DNA of 64,000 nucleotides from an uncultured SAR116 cluster alpha proteobacterium (GCA_902622745.1 CACNQW010000003.1:1-64000); one strand, 5' to 3'. Shown: positions 25,643 through 34,746, numbered from the stretch's first letter. The notes: a model not told the origin generated them from the letters alone. Numbers and translations: made by a program.

Positions 25643-26742
25643 AGTCTATAAATGTTGAAATAAATGGAAATTTTTCTTCATTATCATTCGATTTTAAACA
25701 TGAATTTGATAGTGGAATTACAACTTTACTTGGCCATGTAGGATCTGGAAAATCAACAATAGTCGACTCAATTTCAGGTTTTAATAGACAATTAAAAAGT
25801 ATTGTTAATATCAATGGAAATGTTTTTGATTCTAATGTCCCATCAAAAATAAACTTAAGACCAATCTCTGTAATGTTTCAAGACACAAGGTTAATTCCTC
25901 ATATGAATATTAAGGAAAATATTTCATTTGCTTTAAAAAAATCAAAAATTAAAAAAACAAATTCTGAAAGTCTTGATGTAGAGCTTATAATTCAGTCTTT
26001 GGGTATAAAAGAATTTTTAAATAAATTTCCTGATCAGTTGTCTGGCGGTCAAAAGCAATTGGTAAACTTATGTAGGACATTAGCTATTAAATCAGACTTT
26101 ATAATTCTAGATGAACCAATGTCATCTTTGGACATTAAAAATAAAGCTACAGTTCTTTCATTATTAAAAGAAATTAATAATAAATATGAAATTCCAATTT
26201 TGATAATCTCTCATTCAGTAGAGGAGATAGCTCAAATCTCAGATAATGTAATTATCCTAGAAGAAGGAAAAATAGTTACCTGTGGAACATTATCACAAAT
26301 TTTTTTAGAAAAGGAATTTACAAATATCTTTGGTAAATTTGAAAGTAGTTCAATTTTTGAAGGTGTAATTTTTGAAAAAAATGCATCTCTGAATATAACC
26401 AAAATTTTGATAAGTGGTTTTGAAATAGTTTTGCCTGGTAACTTTAAAAAAATTGGACAAAAGATAAGAGTTAGAATCAGAGCAAGAGATATTCTAGTAA
26501 GTAAAAACATTAATTCAGATAGTATCACTGAAAATCAGTTATTCGGATATGTTCAAGAAATTAAGGGAGAAGATGATACAGCTTTTTCTGAATTGATAAT
26601 AAAGATTGGAAATTCTCAAGATTTTCAATTCTTGTTAATTAGAACGACAAAATATCAAATTGAAAAGCTTAAAATCAAAAAAGATGATAAAATATACATT
26701 TTATTCAAATCGACATCTTTTGATAGGCAAGCAATAATTTAA
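25639..26742 (+). CDS. modC: Molybdate ABC transporter ATP-binding protein (ModC)
   Basis: A 367-residue ATPase. Walker A is GHVGSGKST (about residues 32-40), the Q-loop sits in MFQDTRLIPHM, the signature is LSGGQKQ, and Walker B is IILDEPMSSLD, followed by an ABC switch His (SHSVEE). Beyond about residue 230 it has a C-terminal Mop/TOBE-like domain (KIRVRIRARDILVS) typical of ModC, where oxyanion binding can inhibit transport. It uses a GTG start overlapping modB. It supplies Mo for cofactor enzymes such as MsrP encoded in this window. Confidence 0.88.
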   Translation: MKSINVEINGNFSSLSFDFKHEFDSGITTLLGHVGSGKSTIVDSISGFNRQLKSIVNINGNVFDSNVPSKINLRPISVMFQDTRLIPHMNIKENISFALKKSKIKKTNSESLDVELIIQSLGIKEFLNKFPDQLSGGQKQLVNLCRTLAIKSDFIILDEPMSSLDIKNKATVLSLLKEINNKYEIPILIISHSVEEIAQISDNVIILEEGKIVTCGTLSQIFLEKEFTNIFGKFESSSIFEGVIFEKNASLNITKILISGFEIVLPGNFKKIGQKIRVRIRARDILVSKNINSDSITENQLFGYVQEIKGEDDTAFSELIIKIGNSQDFQFLLIRTTKYQIEKLKIKKDDKIYILFKSTSFDRQAII

Positions 26743-26745
26743 AAA

Positions 26746-27948
26746 TTAAACCTTTTCAAGAATAACTGCAGATCCTTGACCAACACCAACACACATAGTG
26801 CATAAAGCATATTTTAAATTATTTGACTCCAATTCTTTAGACGCTGACAAAACTAATCTTGTTCCTGACATGCCTAAAGGATGACCATAGGCAATAGCAC
26901 CTCCATTTGGGTTTATTCTTGGATCATCATCTTGTATTCCTAATTCTCTTGTGCATGCTAAAACTTGTGCTGCGAACGCTTCATTAATTTCAAAGGTGTC
27001 AATTTGATTTAATTTGATGTTTGTTTTTTTTAATACTTTTTCAGTTGCTGAAACAGGTCCCATTCCCATAATTCTAGGTTCAACACCAGAGCTTGCAGCA
27101 TTAACTATTCTAGCAATAGGTTTTAAATTATTTTTCTTTATAGCATCCTCGCTTGCAATTATTAAAGCAGCTGCGCCGTCATTAACTCCGCTAGAATTTC
27201 CAGCTGTTACCGAACCATCATTTCTAAAAGGGGTTGATAATTTTGAAAGCTTTTCTAACTCAGTTTTTCTAGGGTGTTCATCTTTATTAACTATCAAATC
27301 GTCTTTTCTTTTTTGTTTTATTGTTACAGTTAAAATTTCTTTAGAAATCCGACCATTATCGATTGAATTGGCAGCCTTAATTTGACTTCTATACGCAAAC
27401 AAATCTTGATCTTGTCTTGTAATTTGAAATTTTTCAGCCACATTTTCAGCTGTCTCTGGCATAGAATCTACACCATAATTTGACTTCATTTTAGGATTTA
27501 CAAACCTCCACCCAATTGTTGTATCATATATTTCAGCATTCCTAGAAAATGCAGAATCTGCCTTAGGCATTACAAAAGGAGCTCTACTCATGCTTTCTGC
27601 ACCACCTGCTATTATAAAATCTCCTTCTTCAGCTTTAATCATTCTTGCACCAGCTATCACAGCTTCCATGCCCGATGCACATAATCTATTCAATGTTATG
27701 CCTGGTATACTTTCAGGAAAATCAGCAAGTAACAAAGCCATCCTAGCAATATTTCTATTATCTTCACCTGCTTGATTTGCATTCCCAAAAAAAACTTCAT
27801 CTATACTTTCCCAGTCAACATCTTTTAAATCTTCTTTCAATTTTTTTAATGGTAATGCAGCTAAATCATCAGTTCTGATTGAGGATAATACTCCACCAAA
27901 TCTTCCTATTGGAGTTCTAATACCTTCGCATATAAAAGCTTCTTTCAT
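26746..27948 (-). CDS. Acetyl-CoA C-acyltransferase / 3-oxoadipyl-CoA thiolase type
   Basis: A 400-residue thiolase. The nucleophile Cys lies in LNRLCASGMEAV, the His in GHPLGMSGTR and the second Cys in CTMCVGVGQGSA. The N-terminus EAFICEGIRTPIGRFGG is characteristic of PcaF/beta-ketoadipyl-CoA thiolases. The ATG with an AAGGA site is chosen; an in-frame start 18 codons upstream would run into the preceding gene. It follows the GST gene closely on the same strand. No other aromatic-degradation genes are near, so a general acyl-CoA thiolase role is equally possible. Confidence 0.88.
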   Translation of the reverse strand: MKEAFICEGIRTPIGRFGGVLSSIRTDDLAALPLKKLKEDLKDVDWESIDEVFFGNANQAGEDNRNIARMALLLADFPESIPGITLNRLCASGMEAVIAGARMIKAEEGDFIIAGGAESMSRAPFVMPKADSAFSRNAEIYDTTIGWRFVNPKMKSNYGVDSMPETAENVAEKFQITRQDQDLFAYRSQIKAANSIDNGRISKEILTVTIKQKRKDDLIVNKDEHPRKTELEKLSKLSTPFRNDGSVTAGNSSGVNDGAAALIIASEDAIKKNNLKPIARIVNAASSGVEPRIMGMGPVSATEKVLKKTNIKLNQIDTFEINEAFAAQVLACTRELGIQDDDPRINPNGGAIAYGHPLGMSGTRLVLSASKELESNNLKYALCTMCVGVGQGSAVILEKV

Positions 27949-27956
27949 ATCATTCC

Positions 27957-28601
27957 TTAAGTTGTAAAATTTGTTATAAGAGGAGAGTCTGAACATTCCC
28001 ACACTTTATATTTCCTCATAATATCATTAAATTCAAGACTTTCTACAATTAATGAATACCAATAATTAAGTTTAGATAAATTTAAATTTTCAAACCATAA
28101 ATGATCTACATTACGAAACTGTCTTACGAATGGGAATATGCAATAATCTAAATAGTTAAGTTCATCACTTGAAAGAAATTTTGAATGTTTTAATTTACTA
28201 TTCAATAGAGTTAGATATTGAACATTTTTGTTTCTATGATGAATAGGATTAATTCCTTCATATCTTGTTGGATATTTATAACGATCTAGATTCATTTTAA
28301 AGTCATTATCGCAAAATGATAAAAGGTTATAAGGATCATGTAATTCAAAAACTCCATTTTCTTTGGATTTTAAAGACCAATTTACTATATCTAAGCTTTC
28401 CTGGATAATTATTTCATTAGAAATAACTAATATAGGCACTGTTCCATCAATTGAAGCATTAAGGAATTCTTCAGGTTTTTTTTTTAATAATATTTCTCTT
28501 AATTCTACTTTTATTCCTGACAACCTTATAGAGAAGCGAGCTCTCATTGCATAAGGACAACGCCTAAAAGAGTATAAGATTGGATATTTATATAAAGTCA
28601 C
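27957..28601 (-). CDS. Glutathione S-transferase family protein
   Basis: A 214-residue protein with an N-terminal thioredoxin-like domain (residues about 1-78) and a C-terminal helical domain. The active site FRRCPYAMRAR (13-23) places a Cys where omega-class and related GSTs have it, and VPILVISNEIIIQESLDIV supplies the cis-Pro and Glu/Ser of the glutathione site. It probably carries out glutathione-dependent reduction or thiol transfer rather than classic conjugation. It lies 8 bases upstream of the thiolase and is probably co-transcribed with it. Confidence 0.87.
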   Translation of the reverse strand: MTLYKYPILYSFRRCPYAMRARFSIRLSGIKVELREILLKKKPEEFLNASIDGTVPILVISNEIIIQESLDIVNWSLKSKENGVFELHDPYNLLSFCDNDFKMNLDRYKYPTRYEGINPIHHRNKNVQYLTLLNSKLKHSKFLSSDELNYLDYCIFPFVRQFRNVDHLWFENLNLSKLNYWYSLIVESLEFNDIMRKYKVWECSDSPLITNFTT

Positions 28602-28657
28602 AGTATTAAAAATATATTCTAAAATTTTAATTTATAAAATAATAAAATAATCACGAT

Positions 28658-28858
28658 TTATTGAGTTTTTTTTGCGTCTCCGTCAGAATTTAAATATTCA
28701 TTTAAATGTCCTTTTTTTGACAGTTGGTAAATCGTATTCCAAAGTGAAGGGGGATAATTCTCTCTTATATTTTTGATCATATGTAAAATATGTTTTTCGG
28801 TAAAATGATTGTTTTTATTTTTAATTTTATGAAATGGAAAAGGTATTATTTGTGCCAT
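28658..28858 (-). CDS. Conserved-looking small protein of unknown function
   Basis: A 66-residue basic protein that I do not recognise. It starts MAQIIPFPFHKIKNK, has a predicted helix (HILHMIKNIRENYP) and ends in a polar tail (DGDAKKTQ). A good CGGAG site lies 7 bases before the ATG, and codon use matches the surroundings, which argues for a real gene. There are no cysteines or catalytic motifs. It is upstream of, and on the same strand as, the GST and thiolase genes, 56 bases from the GST start, and divergent from pyruvate kinase. Function is unknown. Confidence 0.6.
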   Translation of the reverse strand: MAQIIPFPFHKIKNKNNHFTEKHILHMIKNIRENYPPSLWNTIYQLSKKGHLNEYLNSDGDAKKTQ

Positions 28859-28950
28859 ATTTTACTCCGTTGTGAAGCAATTGCAATTTACTTGCCGAAA
28901 ATACAAATAATTAATTTTTTTGTGATGTTTTTATGTGTTATACAGTCATT

Positions 28951-30366
28951 ATGAAGAATACTCAATTTTTAAGATCCACAAAAATAGTTGCAACGCTTGG
29001 TCCATCGTCAAATACAGAAAACAAAATAAGAAAACTTATTTTTGCTGGTGTTAATGTTTTTAGATTAAACTTTAGCCATGGTTCACATGAAGATCACCGA
29101 AGCACAATAAATATAATACGTCGTATAGAAACTAATTTAAAATTACAACTTGGCATTTTAGCAGATTTACAAGGTCCTAAATTTAGAATTGGTATAGTTG
29201 AAGATAACGTTAAGTTAAAAGTAAATGATCTATTTATACTAGATCAAGACAAAAAAATTGGTTCAAGAAAAAGAGCTTACTTAGGACATAATGAAATTTA
29301 TAAATCTATTAAAATAAGCTCCATAATATTAATTGATGATGGTAAAATAAAATTAAAAGTATTATCCAAAAAAAAAGATATATTAAAAACAAAAGTTTTA
29401 GTAGGTGGTAACCTTTATAGCAATAAAGGTGTAAACCTCCCAAACTTAATTTTAGATACAAAACCTATAACTGCAAAAGATAAAAATGATTTAACTTTTA
29501 TTTTAGAAAATGAAATAGATTGGATAGCTTTGTCTTTTGTTCAAAAAGTTGATGATGTAAAGTATGTAAAAAAAATTATTAAAAATAAAAAACCACTTAT
29601 CTCCAAAATTGAGAAACCTTCTGCGCTAAATGACTTAGATCAAATAATTGAATTGTCAGATGGTATTATGGTAGCAAGAGGTGATTTAGGTGTAGAATTG
29701 CCACCTTCTAATGTTCCAGGTATCCAAAAAAATATAATAATGGCTTGTAGAGTTTTAGGTAAACCAGTAATTGTTGCAACACAAATGCTTGAATCAATGA
29801 TTAATACTCCCGTACCAACTAGAGCCGAAGCTTCAGATGTGGCAACTGCAGTTTTTGATGGGGCAGATGCAGTTATGTTATCTGCAGAAACTGCTGTTGG
29901 TCAATATCCTGTAGACTCAGTAAATACCATGTCAAACATTTTAGAAGCAACTGAAATACATATTAAATTACACCCACATGATTCTCCAAGAGCTTTAAAA
30001 AAGGAAAATTCAATATATCATGCTGTTTCAAATGCAGCTGTAAATTTAGCGGAAACAGTTAATGCTAAAGCTATTGTAGCTTTTACGGCCTCTGGGAAAA
30101 CTGCTTTTAGAATTAGTAGAGAGCGACCTGATTTACTTTTGATAGTAATGACACCTGAAAATATAGTTAGAAGAAAACTATCTCTATTATGGGGTGCAAG
30201 GTCATTTCTCAGTAAAGTTCAAGGATATGAAGCAGCAATTAAAGAGGCTAGACAAACAATAAAAATAAATAAACTAGCAAAGGTAAATGAAAATATAATT
30301 GTAGTAGCAGGCATGCCGTTTGGGATAGAGGGCACTACGAATTCAATTAGAGTTGTAACTATTTAG
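28951..30366 (+). CDS. pyk: Pyruvate kinase
   Basis: A 471-residue enzyme converting phosphoenolpyruvate and ADP to pyruvate and ATP. TKIVATLGPSSNT near the N-terminus, the ADFVRAD-equivalent NVFRLNFSHGSHEDH, the active site ISKIEKPSALNDLDQII, the VARGDLGVELP loop and the MLESMINTPVPTRAEASDVATAV stretch are all present. The C-terminal domain is complete. The ATG six codons downstream of the first in-frame one fits the family better; neither has a strong ribosome-binding site. It stands alone and overlaps the convergent cyclophilin gene by 8 bases. Confidence 0.95.
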   Translation: MKNTQFLRSTKIVATLGPSSNTENKIRKLIFAGVNVFRLNFSHGSHEDHRSTINIIRRIETNLKLQLGILADLQGPKFRIGIVEDNVKLKVNDLFILDQDKKIGSRKRAYLGHNEIYKSIKISSIILIDDGKIKLKVLSKKKDILKTKVLVGGNLYSNKGVNLPNLILDTKPITAKDKNDLTFILENEIDWIALSFVQKVDDVKYVKKIIKNKKPLISKIEKPSALNDLDQIIELSDGIMVARGDLGVELPPSNVPGIQKNIIMACRVLGKPVIVATQMLESMINTPVPTRAEASDVATAVFDGADAVMLSAETAVGQYPVDSVNTMSNILEATEIHIKLHPHDSPRALKKENSIYHAVSNAAVNLAETVNAKAIVAFTASGKTAFRISRERPDLLLIVMTPENIVRRKLSLLWGARSFLSKVQGYEAAIKEARQTIKINKLAKVNENIIVVAGMPFGIEGTTNSIRVVTI

Positions 30367-30901
30367 TTTTCTTTTTACCAACAAAAGCTTCAATTATTTG
30401 ATCTGGATTAGAAGGAGGTTCCCCAATCTCAATTTTTTCAACTACTTCCATTCCAGTTTCAACTTGTCCCCAAACAGTATATTGACCCGTTAAATGACCA
30501 CAGCCATCAAAACAAATAAAAAATTGACTATCTCCACTATCTGGGTTCATTGATCTAGCCATGCCAACAGTACCGTATTTATATCTATAATCAGAGAATT
30601 CAGCTTTTAAATTTTTACCAGATCCGCCTGTTCCATTTCCAAGTGGGTCACCTGTTTGAGCCATAAAACCTTCTATAACTCTATGAAAAATAATTCCGTT
30701 ATAAAATCCAGAAGAGACTAGTTCCTTTATCCTCTTTACATGATTGGGTGCTATTTTTGGTAAAGTTTTTATTGTTATTGAACCTTTAGAAGTTTTTAGA
30801 GTAATAAAATTTGATTTTGAGGCTTTAACTGTTTTTGTAGACATAATCGTAAATAATATAATTGTTAATAATTTTATGTTTAGTTGAAAAATTTTTTCCA
30901 T
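30359..30901 (-). CDS. Peptidyl-prolyl cis-trans isomerase, cyclophilin type
   Basis: A 180-residue cyclophilin with an N-terminal signal peptide or anchor (about residues 1-26, KLLTIILFTIMSTKTVKA), so it acts in the periplasm. IFHRVIEGFMAQTGDP (active-site Arg and Phe), GTGGSGKNLKAEF and DSGDSQFFICF are the family signatures. It catalyses proline isomerisation during folding of exported proteins. On the minus strand it lies downstream of the universal stress protein gene, with 41 bases between them. Confidence 0.93.
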   Translation of the reverse strand: MEKIFQLNIKLLTIILFTIMSTKTVKASKSNFITLKTSKGSITIKTLPKIAPNHVKRIKELVSSGFYNGIIFHRVIEGFMAQTGDPLGNGTGGSGKNLKAEFSDYRYKYGTVGMARSMNPDSGDSQFFICFDGCGHLTGQYTVWGQVETGMEVVEKIEIGEPPSNPDQIIEAFVGKKKTK

Positions 30902-30942
30902 AATTACTTGATAAACTGAAGTGAAATAAAATCAACTTTTTT

Positions 30943-31428
30943 TTAAATTAGATCATCGATTTGTTCATCAGTCAAATTTCCAGGAACTATAGTAATTGGA
31001 ACTCTACTCTCAAAACTTGCGTTCATTACGAAGTTAATTAGTGGTCCGGGGTTTCCAGTTTCTATAGAAGCTCCTAAGACAAGTACAGTAATTCTTTTTT
31101 CAGTATTAATTAATTTAATTAATTCATTAGAGGTGTTACCTTTTTTTAAATAAGTTTTTGGTTTGTTTGTTCCAAGTTTTTCACAGTATGAACTAAGCTC
31201 AAGGAGTAGTTGTTTACTTTCTTGTTCAGCTTCATTTTCCATGATATTGCTAACGCCACCCCATAATTGGCCTTCTAATGGTTCAATACATCTAAATAAA
31301 GCAACTTCTCCATTTGCAGTTGCGGCCCTTCTTGCTGCATAATATAATGCTTGATGCATTTCAGAGGTGTTATCAGCGACTACTAAAAAAATTCTTTTAT
31401 GAGTTTTGTATGTAGATTTTTTTTTCAT
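30943..31428 (-). CDS. Universal stress protein family protein
   Basis: A 161-residue cytosolic USP-domain protein. The N-terminal strand RIFLVVADNTSEMHQALYYAARRA and the C-terminal VLVLGASIETGNPGPLINFV with SRVPITIVPG outline the USP fold, with a glycine-rich segment (GASIETGNPG) where ATP-binding members have GxxGxG. It is one gene downstream of the TIGR02186/TauE pair, 2 bases after it, and so is probably co-transcribed with it. The precise role (stress survival, small-molecule binding) is not predictable. Confidence 0.88.
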   Translation of the reverse strand: MKKKSTYKTHKRIFLVVADNTSEMHQALYYAARRAATANGEVALFRCIEPLEGQLWGGVSNIMENEAEQESKQLLLELSSYCEKLGTNKPKTYLKKGNTSNELIKLINTEKRITVLVLGASIETGNPGPLINFVMNASFESRVPITIVPGNLTDEQIDDLI

Positions 31429-31430
31429 AT

Positions 31431-32183
31431 TTAAATTCTTCTAAAAATAAAATTTGTAAACCAACCAAAAAATAAAGCTACAATAACAGCAATAATACCA
31501 TAAATTGCAGAAAAATTTTGAGCAATATCATAAATGTTTGCACTTATTCCAGTTTTATCAATTTTAATCTTGCTCTCTTCCTGAGAAATAAGGTTACCTT
31601 TCCTGTAATGTAAAATTTTTACATTATAAACTCCCGTAGAAACGTTTGAAGGCAGAGACAAAGTTTTTCTAAATAAGGTATTTTTATTTAGTTTTATTGA
31701 ATTTTCTTCAACTTTCCAAAATTCTTGTTTTTTCATATTTCTTTTAAGCGCTTCATACCATTTTTTATCTAAATTTTTATAATCGATTTTATTGTTAATT
31801 AGATCAAAATTATTAAAATTTAATTTTCTTTTTTTAATCTCACTTTTATTTGTAATATCTTCAATTTTTCTATTTGAAGCTATATAGTAATATTTAGGAA
31901 TATTTGAAAATTGAATGCTTTCTGTAATCATCCATATTCCAAATTTTTTTTCTTTTTTATCTACTTTTATATTTCCTTTTTGGCCAGATACTACAACGAT
32001 TATGTCATCATTTTTTTGTCCGTCATAAGCACCGAAAAGTAATATATCAGCACCTAAAAATGTTGAAGAAATTTCTACCGTACTTTCTGATAAATCTGTT
32101 ACTAAATTGTCTTTAGCAAAAACTGCAAAAGAGTATAAAGCAATGATAATTATTAAGAGAATGTTTTTGATTAAAGTTCTCAT
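31431..32183 (-). CDS. TIGR02186 family membrane-anchored protein
   Basis: A 250-residue protein with an N-terminal signal peptide (about residues 1-23), a periplasmic domain beginning LVTDLSESTVEISSTFLGADILLFGAYD, and a C-terminal transmembrane helix (about 228-245, IYGIIAVIVALFFGWFTNF). This is the TIGR02186 / Alph_Pro_TM family, known almost exclusively from alphaproteobacteria and usually next to a TauE/SafE permease. Its start overlaps the permease stop by 4 bases, so the pair is coupled. It is probably a periplasmic partner of the exporter. Biochemical function is unknown. Confidence 0.88.
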   Translation of the reverse strand: MRTLIKNILLIIIIALYSFAVFAKDNLVTDLSESTVEISSTFLGADILLFGAYDGQKNDDIIVVVSGQKGNIKVDKKEKKFGIWMITESIQFSNIPKYYYIASNRKIEDITNKSEIKKRKLNFNNFDLINNKIDYKNLDKKWYEALKRNMKKQEFWKVEENSIKLNKNTLFRKTLSLPSNVSTGVYNVKILHYRKGNLISQEESKIKIDKTGISANIYDIAQNFSAIYGIIAVIVALFFGWFTNFIFRRI

Positions 32184-33094
32184 TGAATTACGCTAATTGA
32201 AAAAATATCTAATGGAATCGTAACAAGGTCTAAAATTAATTTAAAACCAACTAACAAAATTATAAAAGAAAGAAAAAGCCTTAAATGTTCACCTTTCATC
32301 AAGTTTGAAAATTTTGAACCTATTTGTACTCCTATTACAGACCCAATTAGTAATATGAAAGCTAGAACAATATCAACAGTTTGATTTTGTGAAGCTTGTA
32401 AAATTGTAGTATTGGCAGCTACAAATATGATTTGAAATAAAGAGGTTCCTATTACTAATGAAGTAGGCATTCCAAGTAAATAAATCATTGCTGGAACAAT
32501 AATAAAGCCACCACCAATGCCCATTAACGCAGCTAAAATACCAACAATGATCCCTATTATTAAAGGTAGAACAATAGATATGTAAAGTTTTGATTTTCTG
32601 AATCTAGTCTTAAATGGTAATCCGTGTAACCAATTATGCTGATGAAGTTTACCCCTAGTAGCTTTACCTCTTTTCGTTTGAATAATTAGTTTAAAAGATT
32701 CTATAAACATTAGTGAACCTATAATTGCGAGGAATATCACGTATGATAATTTTATAACTAAATCTAATTGTCCAATAGCATTCAAAATGTTAAAAATTAA
32801 GACGCCAATAGAAGAGCCAATTACTCCACCAACAAGCAGTATTGTACCCATTTTAAAATCAACATTTCCGCTCTTCCAATGAGAGAGAACGCCTGATACT
32901 GAAGGTGCAACTAATTGATTTGCAACTGAGGCAACGGCAACAGGTGAAGGAATTCCAAAAAATATCATTAGAGGGGTTAACAAGAAACCACCTCCAATTC
33001 CAACCATTCCCATTATTATTCCAACTAACCAACCTATTCCTAAAACAATAAAAGCATTGATAGGCTGTTCTGCTATAGGTAAATAAATATACAT
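32180..33094 (-). CDS. Sulfite exporter TauE/SafE family permease
   Basis: A 304-residue inner-membrane protein with about eight helices and two repeats. The repeats carry GIIMGMVGIGGGFLLTPLMIFFG and GILAALMGIGGGFIIVPAMIYLLG, the double glycine-rich motifs of the TauE/SafE family. Members export sulfite, sulfoacetate or related organosulfonates, or import sulfur compounds. It is coupled to the TIGR02186 partner. No sulfonate catabolic genes are visible nearby, so the substrate is open. Confidence 0.92.
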   Translation of the reverse strand: MYIYLPIAEQPINAFIVLGIGWLVGIIMGMVGIGGGFLLTPLMIFFGIPSPVAVASVANQLVAPSVSGVLSHWKSGNVDFKMGTILLVGGVIGSSIGVLIFNILNAIGQLDLVIKLSYVIFLAIIGSLMFIESFKLIIQTKRGKATRGKLHQHNWLHGLPFKTRFRKSKLYISIVLPLIIGIIVGILAALMGIGGGFIIVPAMIYLLGMPTSLVIGTSLFQIIFVAANTTILQASQNQTVDIVLAFILLIGSVIGVQIGSKFSNLMKGEHLRLFLSFIILLVGFKLILDLVTIPLDIFSISVIQ

Positions 33095-33159
33095 ACTCTA
33101 ATTTAAACTCATACTATAATAATAGTGCAAGTAATAATAATTTATTTTATGTTAAATGA

Positions 33160-33777
33160 ATGATGTTTTCTTCAAATCAAATTAAACAATGTATTGAAAA
33201 TTGTAAAATTGCTGGAGATATAGAAAGAGACGGTAATGAATTTATGTTAGCAGCAGTCATGATAATTTTTTCTATAGACAACCTTCAGAATAAGAATCAA
33301 TTAATTATAATTAAAAAGAAAAATAACCTTAGAAAACACTCTGGTCAAATTGCTTTCCCAGGAGGAAAAAAAGAAAGTTTTGATAATAATTTGAAAACAA
33401 CTGCATTAAGAGAAACTTATGAAGAAATTAATTTAAAGAATTCAGATTTAGAAATTTTAGGAGAATTACCCTTTTTTTATACAGGAACAGGTTATAAGGT
33501 GAAACCAATAATTTCAAAATTAAATAATAATGTCTTTTTAGAAGAAACATTGAAGCCTGATTTAAATGAAATAGAAAAAATTTTTGTTGCTGATGCAGAA
33601 GAATTATTAAGTCCTATAAATCATTTTAGAATTAAAGCACCTCAAAATTCATTAATGAATATGACTTGGAAAGTAAAATATAAAAATGAAAATATCTGGG
33701 GTTTAACAGCTAGATTATTAGTCACGTTATCAGCCGGGTTTAATTTAAGGGAATATCCTCCATGCAACGATATATAA
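33160..33777 (+). CDS. NUDIX hydrolase, CoA pyrophosphatase (NudL) type
   Basis: A 205-residue NUDIX enzyme. LRKHSGQIAFPGGKKE (about 58-73) is the CoA-pyrophosphatase extra motif, and the following GGKKESFDNNLKTTALRETYEEINL contains the NUDIX box (G-x5-E-x7-RE-x2-EE). It probably hydrolyses CoA or its derivatives to 4'-phosphopantetheine and 3',5'-ADP. It is first in a short operon with the DUF6111-like and CCA-adding genes, whose starts overlap or nearly abut. The same nudix/DUF6111/CCA-adding order occurs in other alphaproteobacteria as I recall it. Confidence 0.9.
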   Translation: MMFSSNQIKQCIENCKIAGDIERDGNEFMLAAVMIIFSIDNLQNKNQLIIIKKKNNLRKHSGQIAFPGGKKESFDNNLKTTALRETYEEINLKNSDLEILGELPFFYTGTGYKVKPIISKLNNNVFLEETLKPDLNEIEKIFVADAEELLSPINHFRIKAPQNSLMNMTWKVKYKNENIWGLTARLLVTLSAGFNLREYPPCNDI

Positions 33778-34010
33778 TAATTTTAATTTGTTTAATTGGA
33801 TCATCAGTAATTTTTTATTTATTAAGTAAAATTTTAAAAAGGCTTAAAATAAAAAATGCAAATTATTTAGGGTTATTAACAAGTATTATTTTTTTTATAA
33901 CAACAATCATGTTTTCTTTTTTATATTTTGAGCCTCATAATAATATTACTCTTAAATATACCCCACCAAAAATTATAGACGGAAAAATTGAAAAGGGGAA
34001 ATTTAAATAA
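33762..34010 (+). CDS. Small membrane protein, DUF6111-like
   Basis: An 82-residue protein with two transmembrane helices (about residues 4-22 and 38-58) and a C-terminal tail, YTPPKIIDGKIEKGKF. That tail matches my memory of the DUF6111 family in alphaproteobacteria, where a PP-x-(L/I)-x-DG-x-(I/V)-x-PG-x-F pattern closes the protein. Its start lies inside the 3' end of the NUDIX gene (16-base overlap), and the CCA enzyme starts 4 bases after it. Function is unknown. Confidence 0.65.
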   Translation: MQRYIIILICLIGSSVIFYLLSKILKRLKIKNANYLGLLTSIIFFITTIMFSFLYFEPHNNITLKYTPPKIIDGKIEKGKFK

Positions 34011-34014
34011 ATAA

Positions 34015-34746
34015 ATGGAAAATACTACAATTAAGTCTATTAATTTATTTAGCCATATTAAAAATAATGATGTTTTTAAAATTTTTGACTTAGCTGAAAA
34101 AAATAAGTTCAATATATGGATAGTCGGTGGCGCTATAAGAGATTTTTTCTTAAAAAAAAATATAAATGATTTAGACTTCGTTTACGACATAAACCCTATA
34201 GAATTAGTTGAAATTCTGAAAACTAATGAATTTGAGTTTATAAGTTCATATATCAACTTTGGTGTGATAATCATAAAATTAAACAATAAACAATACACCT
34301 TTACATCACTTCGAGAAGATTTTAAACAAGATGGCAGATACACAGAAGTGAGATATGTAAAATCAATTAAAAAAGACAGTTTGAGAAGAGATTTAACCTT
34401 CAATGCTCTTTACATGGATGCTAACCAAAAAGTATATGATTTTTATAATGGATTAGAAGACTTAGAGAATTCAAAAATAATTTTCATTGGTGATTTTAAA
34501 CAAAAGTGCTTAGAAGATAATTTACGTATAATACGTTTTATTAGATTTTGTTCATTATTTAAATATCCAACATATCCAAGTAAATATATAAGTTTTTTTT
34601 TAAATAATAGAAATTTAATCTCGAATTTGAAATATCAGAAAATATCTAATGAAATTGAAAAAGCTATAGGTTATCAATATAAAGAAAATACTATTTCAAT
34701 ATTAAAAAAATTAAATATTGAAAGTTTTATATTTGAAAATTTTTGA
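34015..34746 (+). CDS. CCA tRNA nucleotidyltransferase, short form
   Basis: A 243-residue class II nucleotidyltransferase. The head domain has IWIVGGAIRDFFL (GGxxRD motif) and NDLDFVYDI (DxD metal site) at about residues 36-62. The SLRRDLTFNALYMD segment (motif C region) and the CLEDNLRIIRFIRFCSLF segment (motif D-E region) follow. Most CCA-adding enzymes are 370-450 residues with a C-terminal tail domain; here the frame ends soon after motif E and no continuation is found downstream in any frame. It may be a minimal but active CCA- or A-adding enzyme. Confidence 0.85.
   Translation: MENTTIKSINLFSHIKNNDVFKIFDLAEKNKFNIWIVGGAIRDFFLKKNINDLDFVYDINPIELVEILKTNEFEFISSYINFGVIIIKLNNKQYTFTSLREDFKQDGRYTEVRYVKSIKKDSLRRDLTFNALYMDANQKVYDFYNGLEDLENSKIIFIGDFKQKCLEDNLRIIRFIRFCSLFKYPTYPSKYISFFLNNRNLISNLKYQKISNEIEKAIGYQYKENTISILKKLNIESFIFENF

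Noticed and set aside
27014..27385. A 123-codon plus-strand frame inside the thiolase gene
   Set aside because: It lies over the thiolase catalytic core, which is certain from its Cys and His motifs; no start signal.
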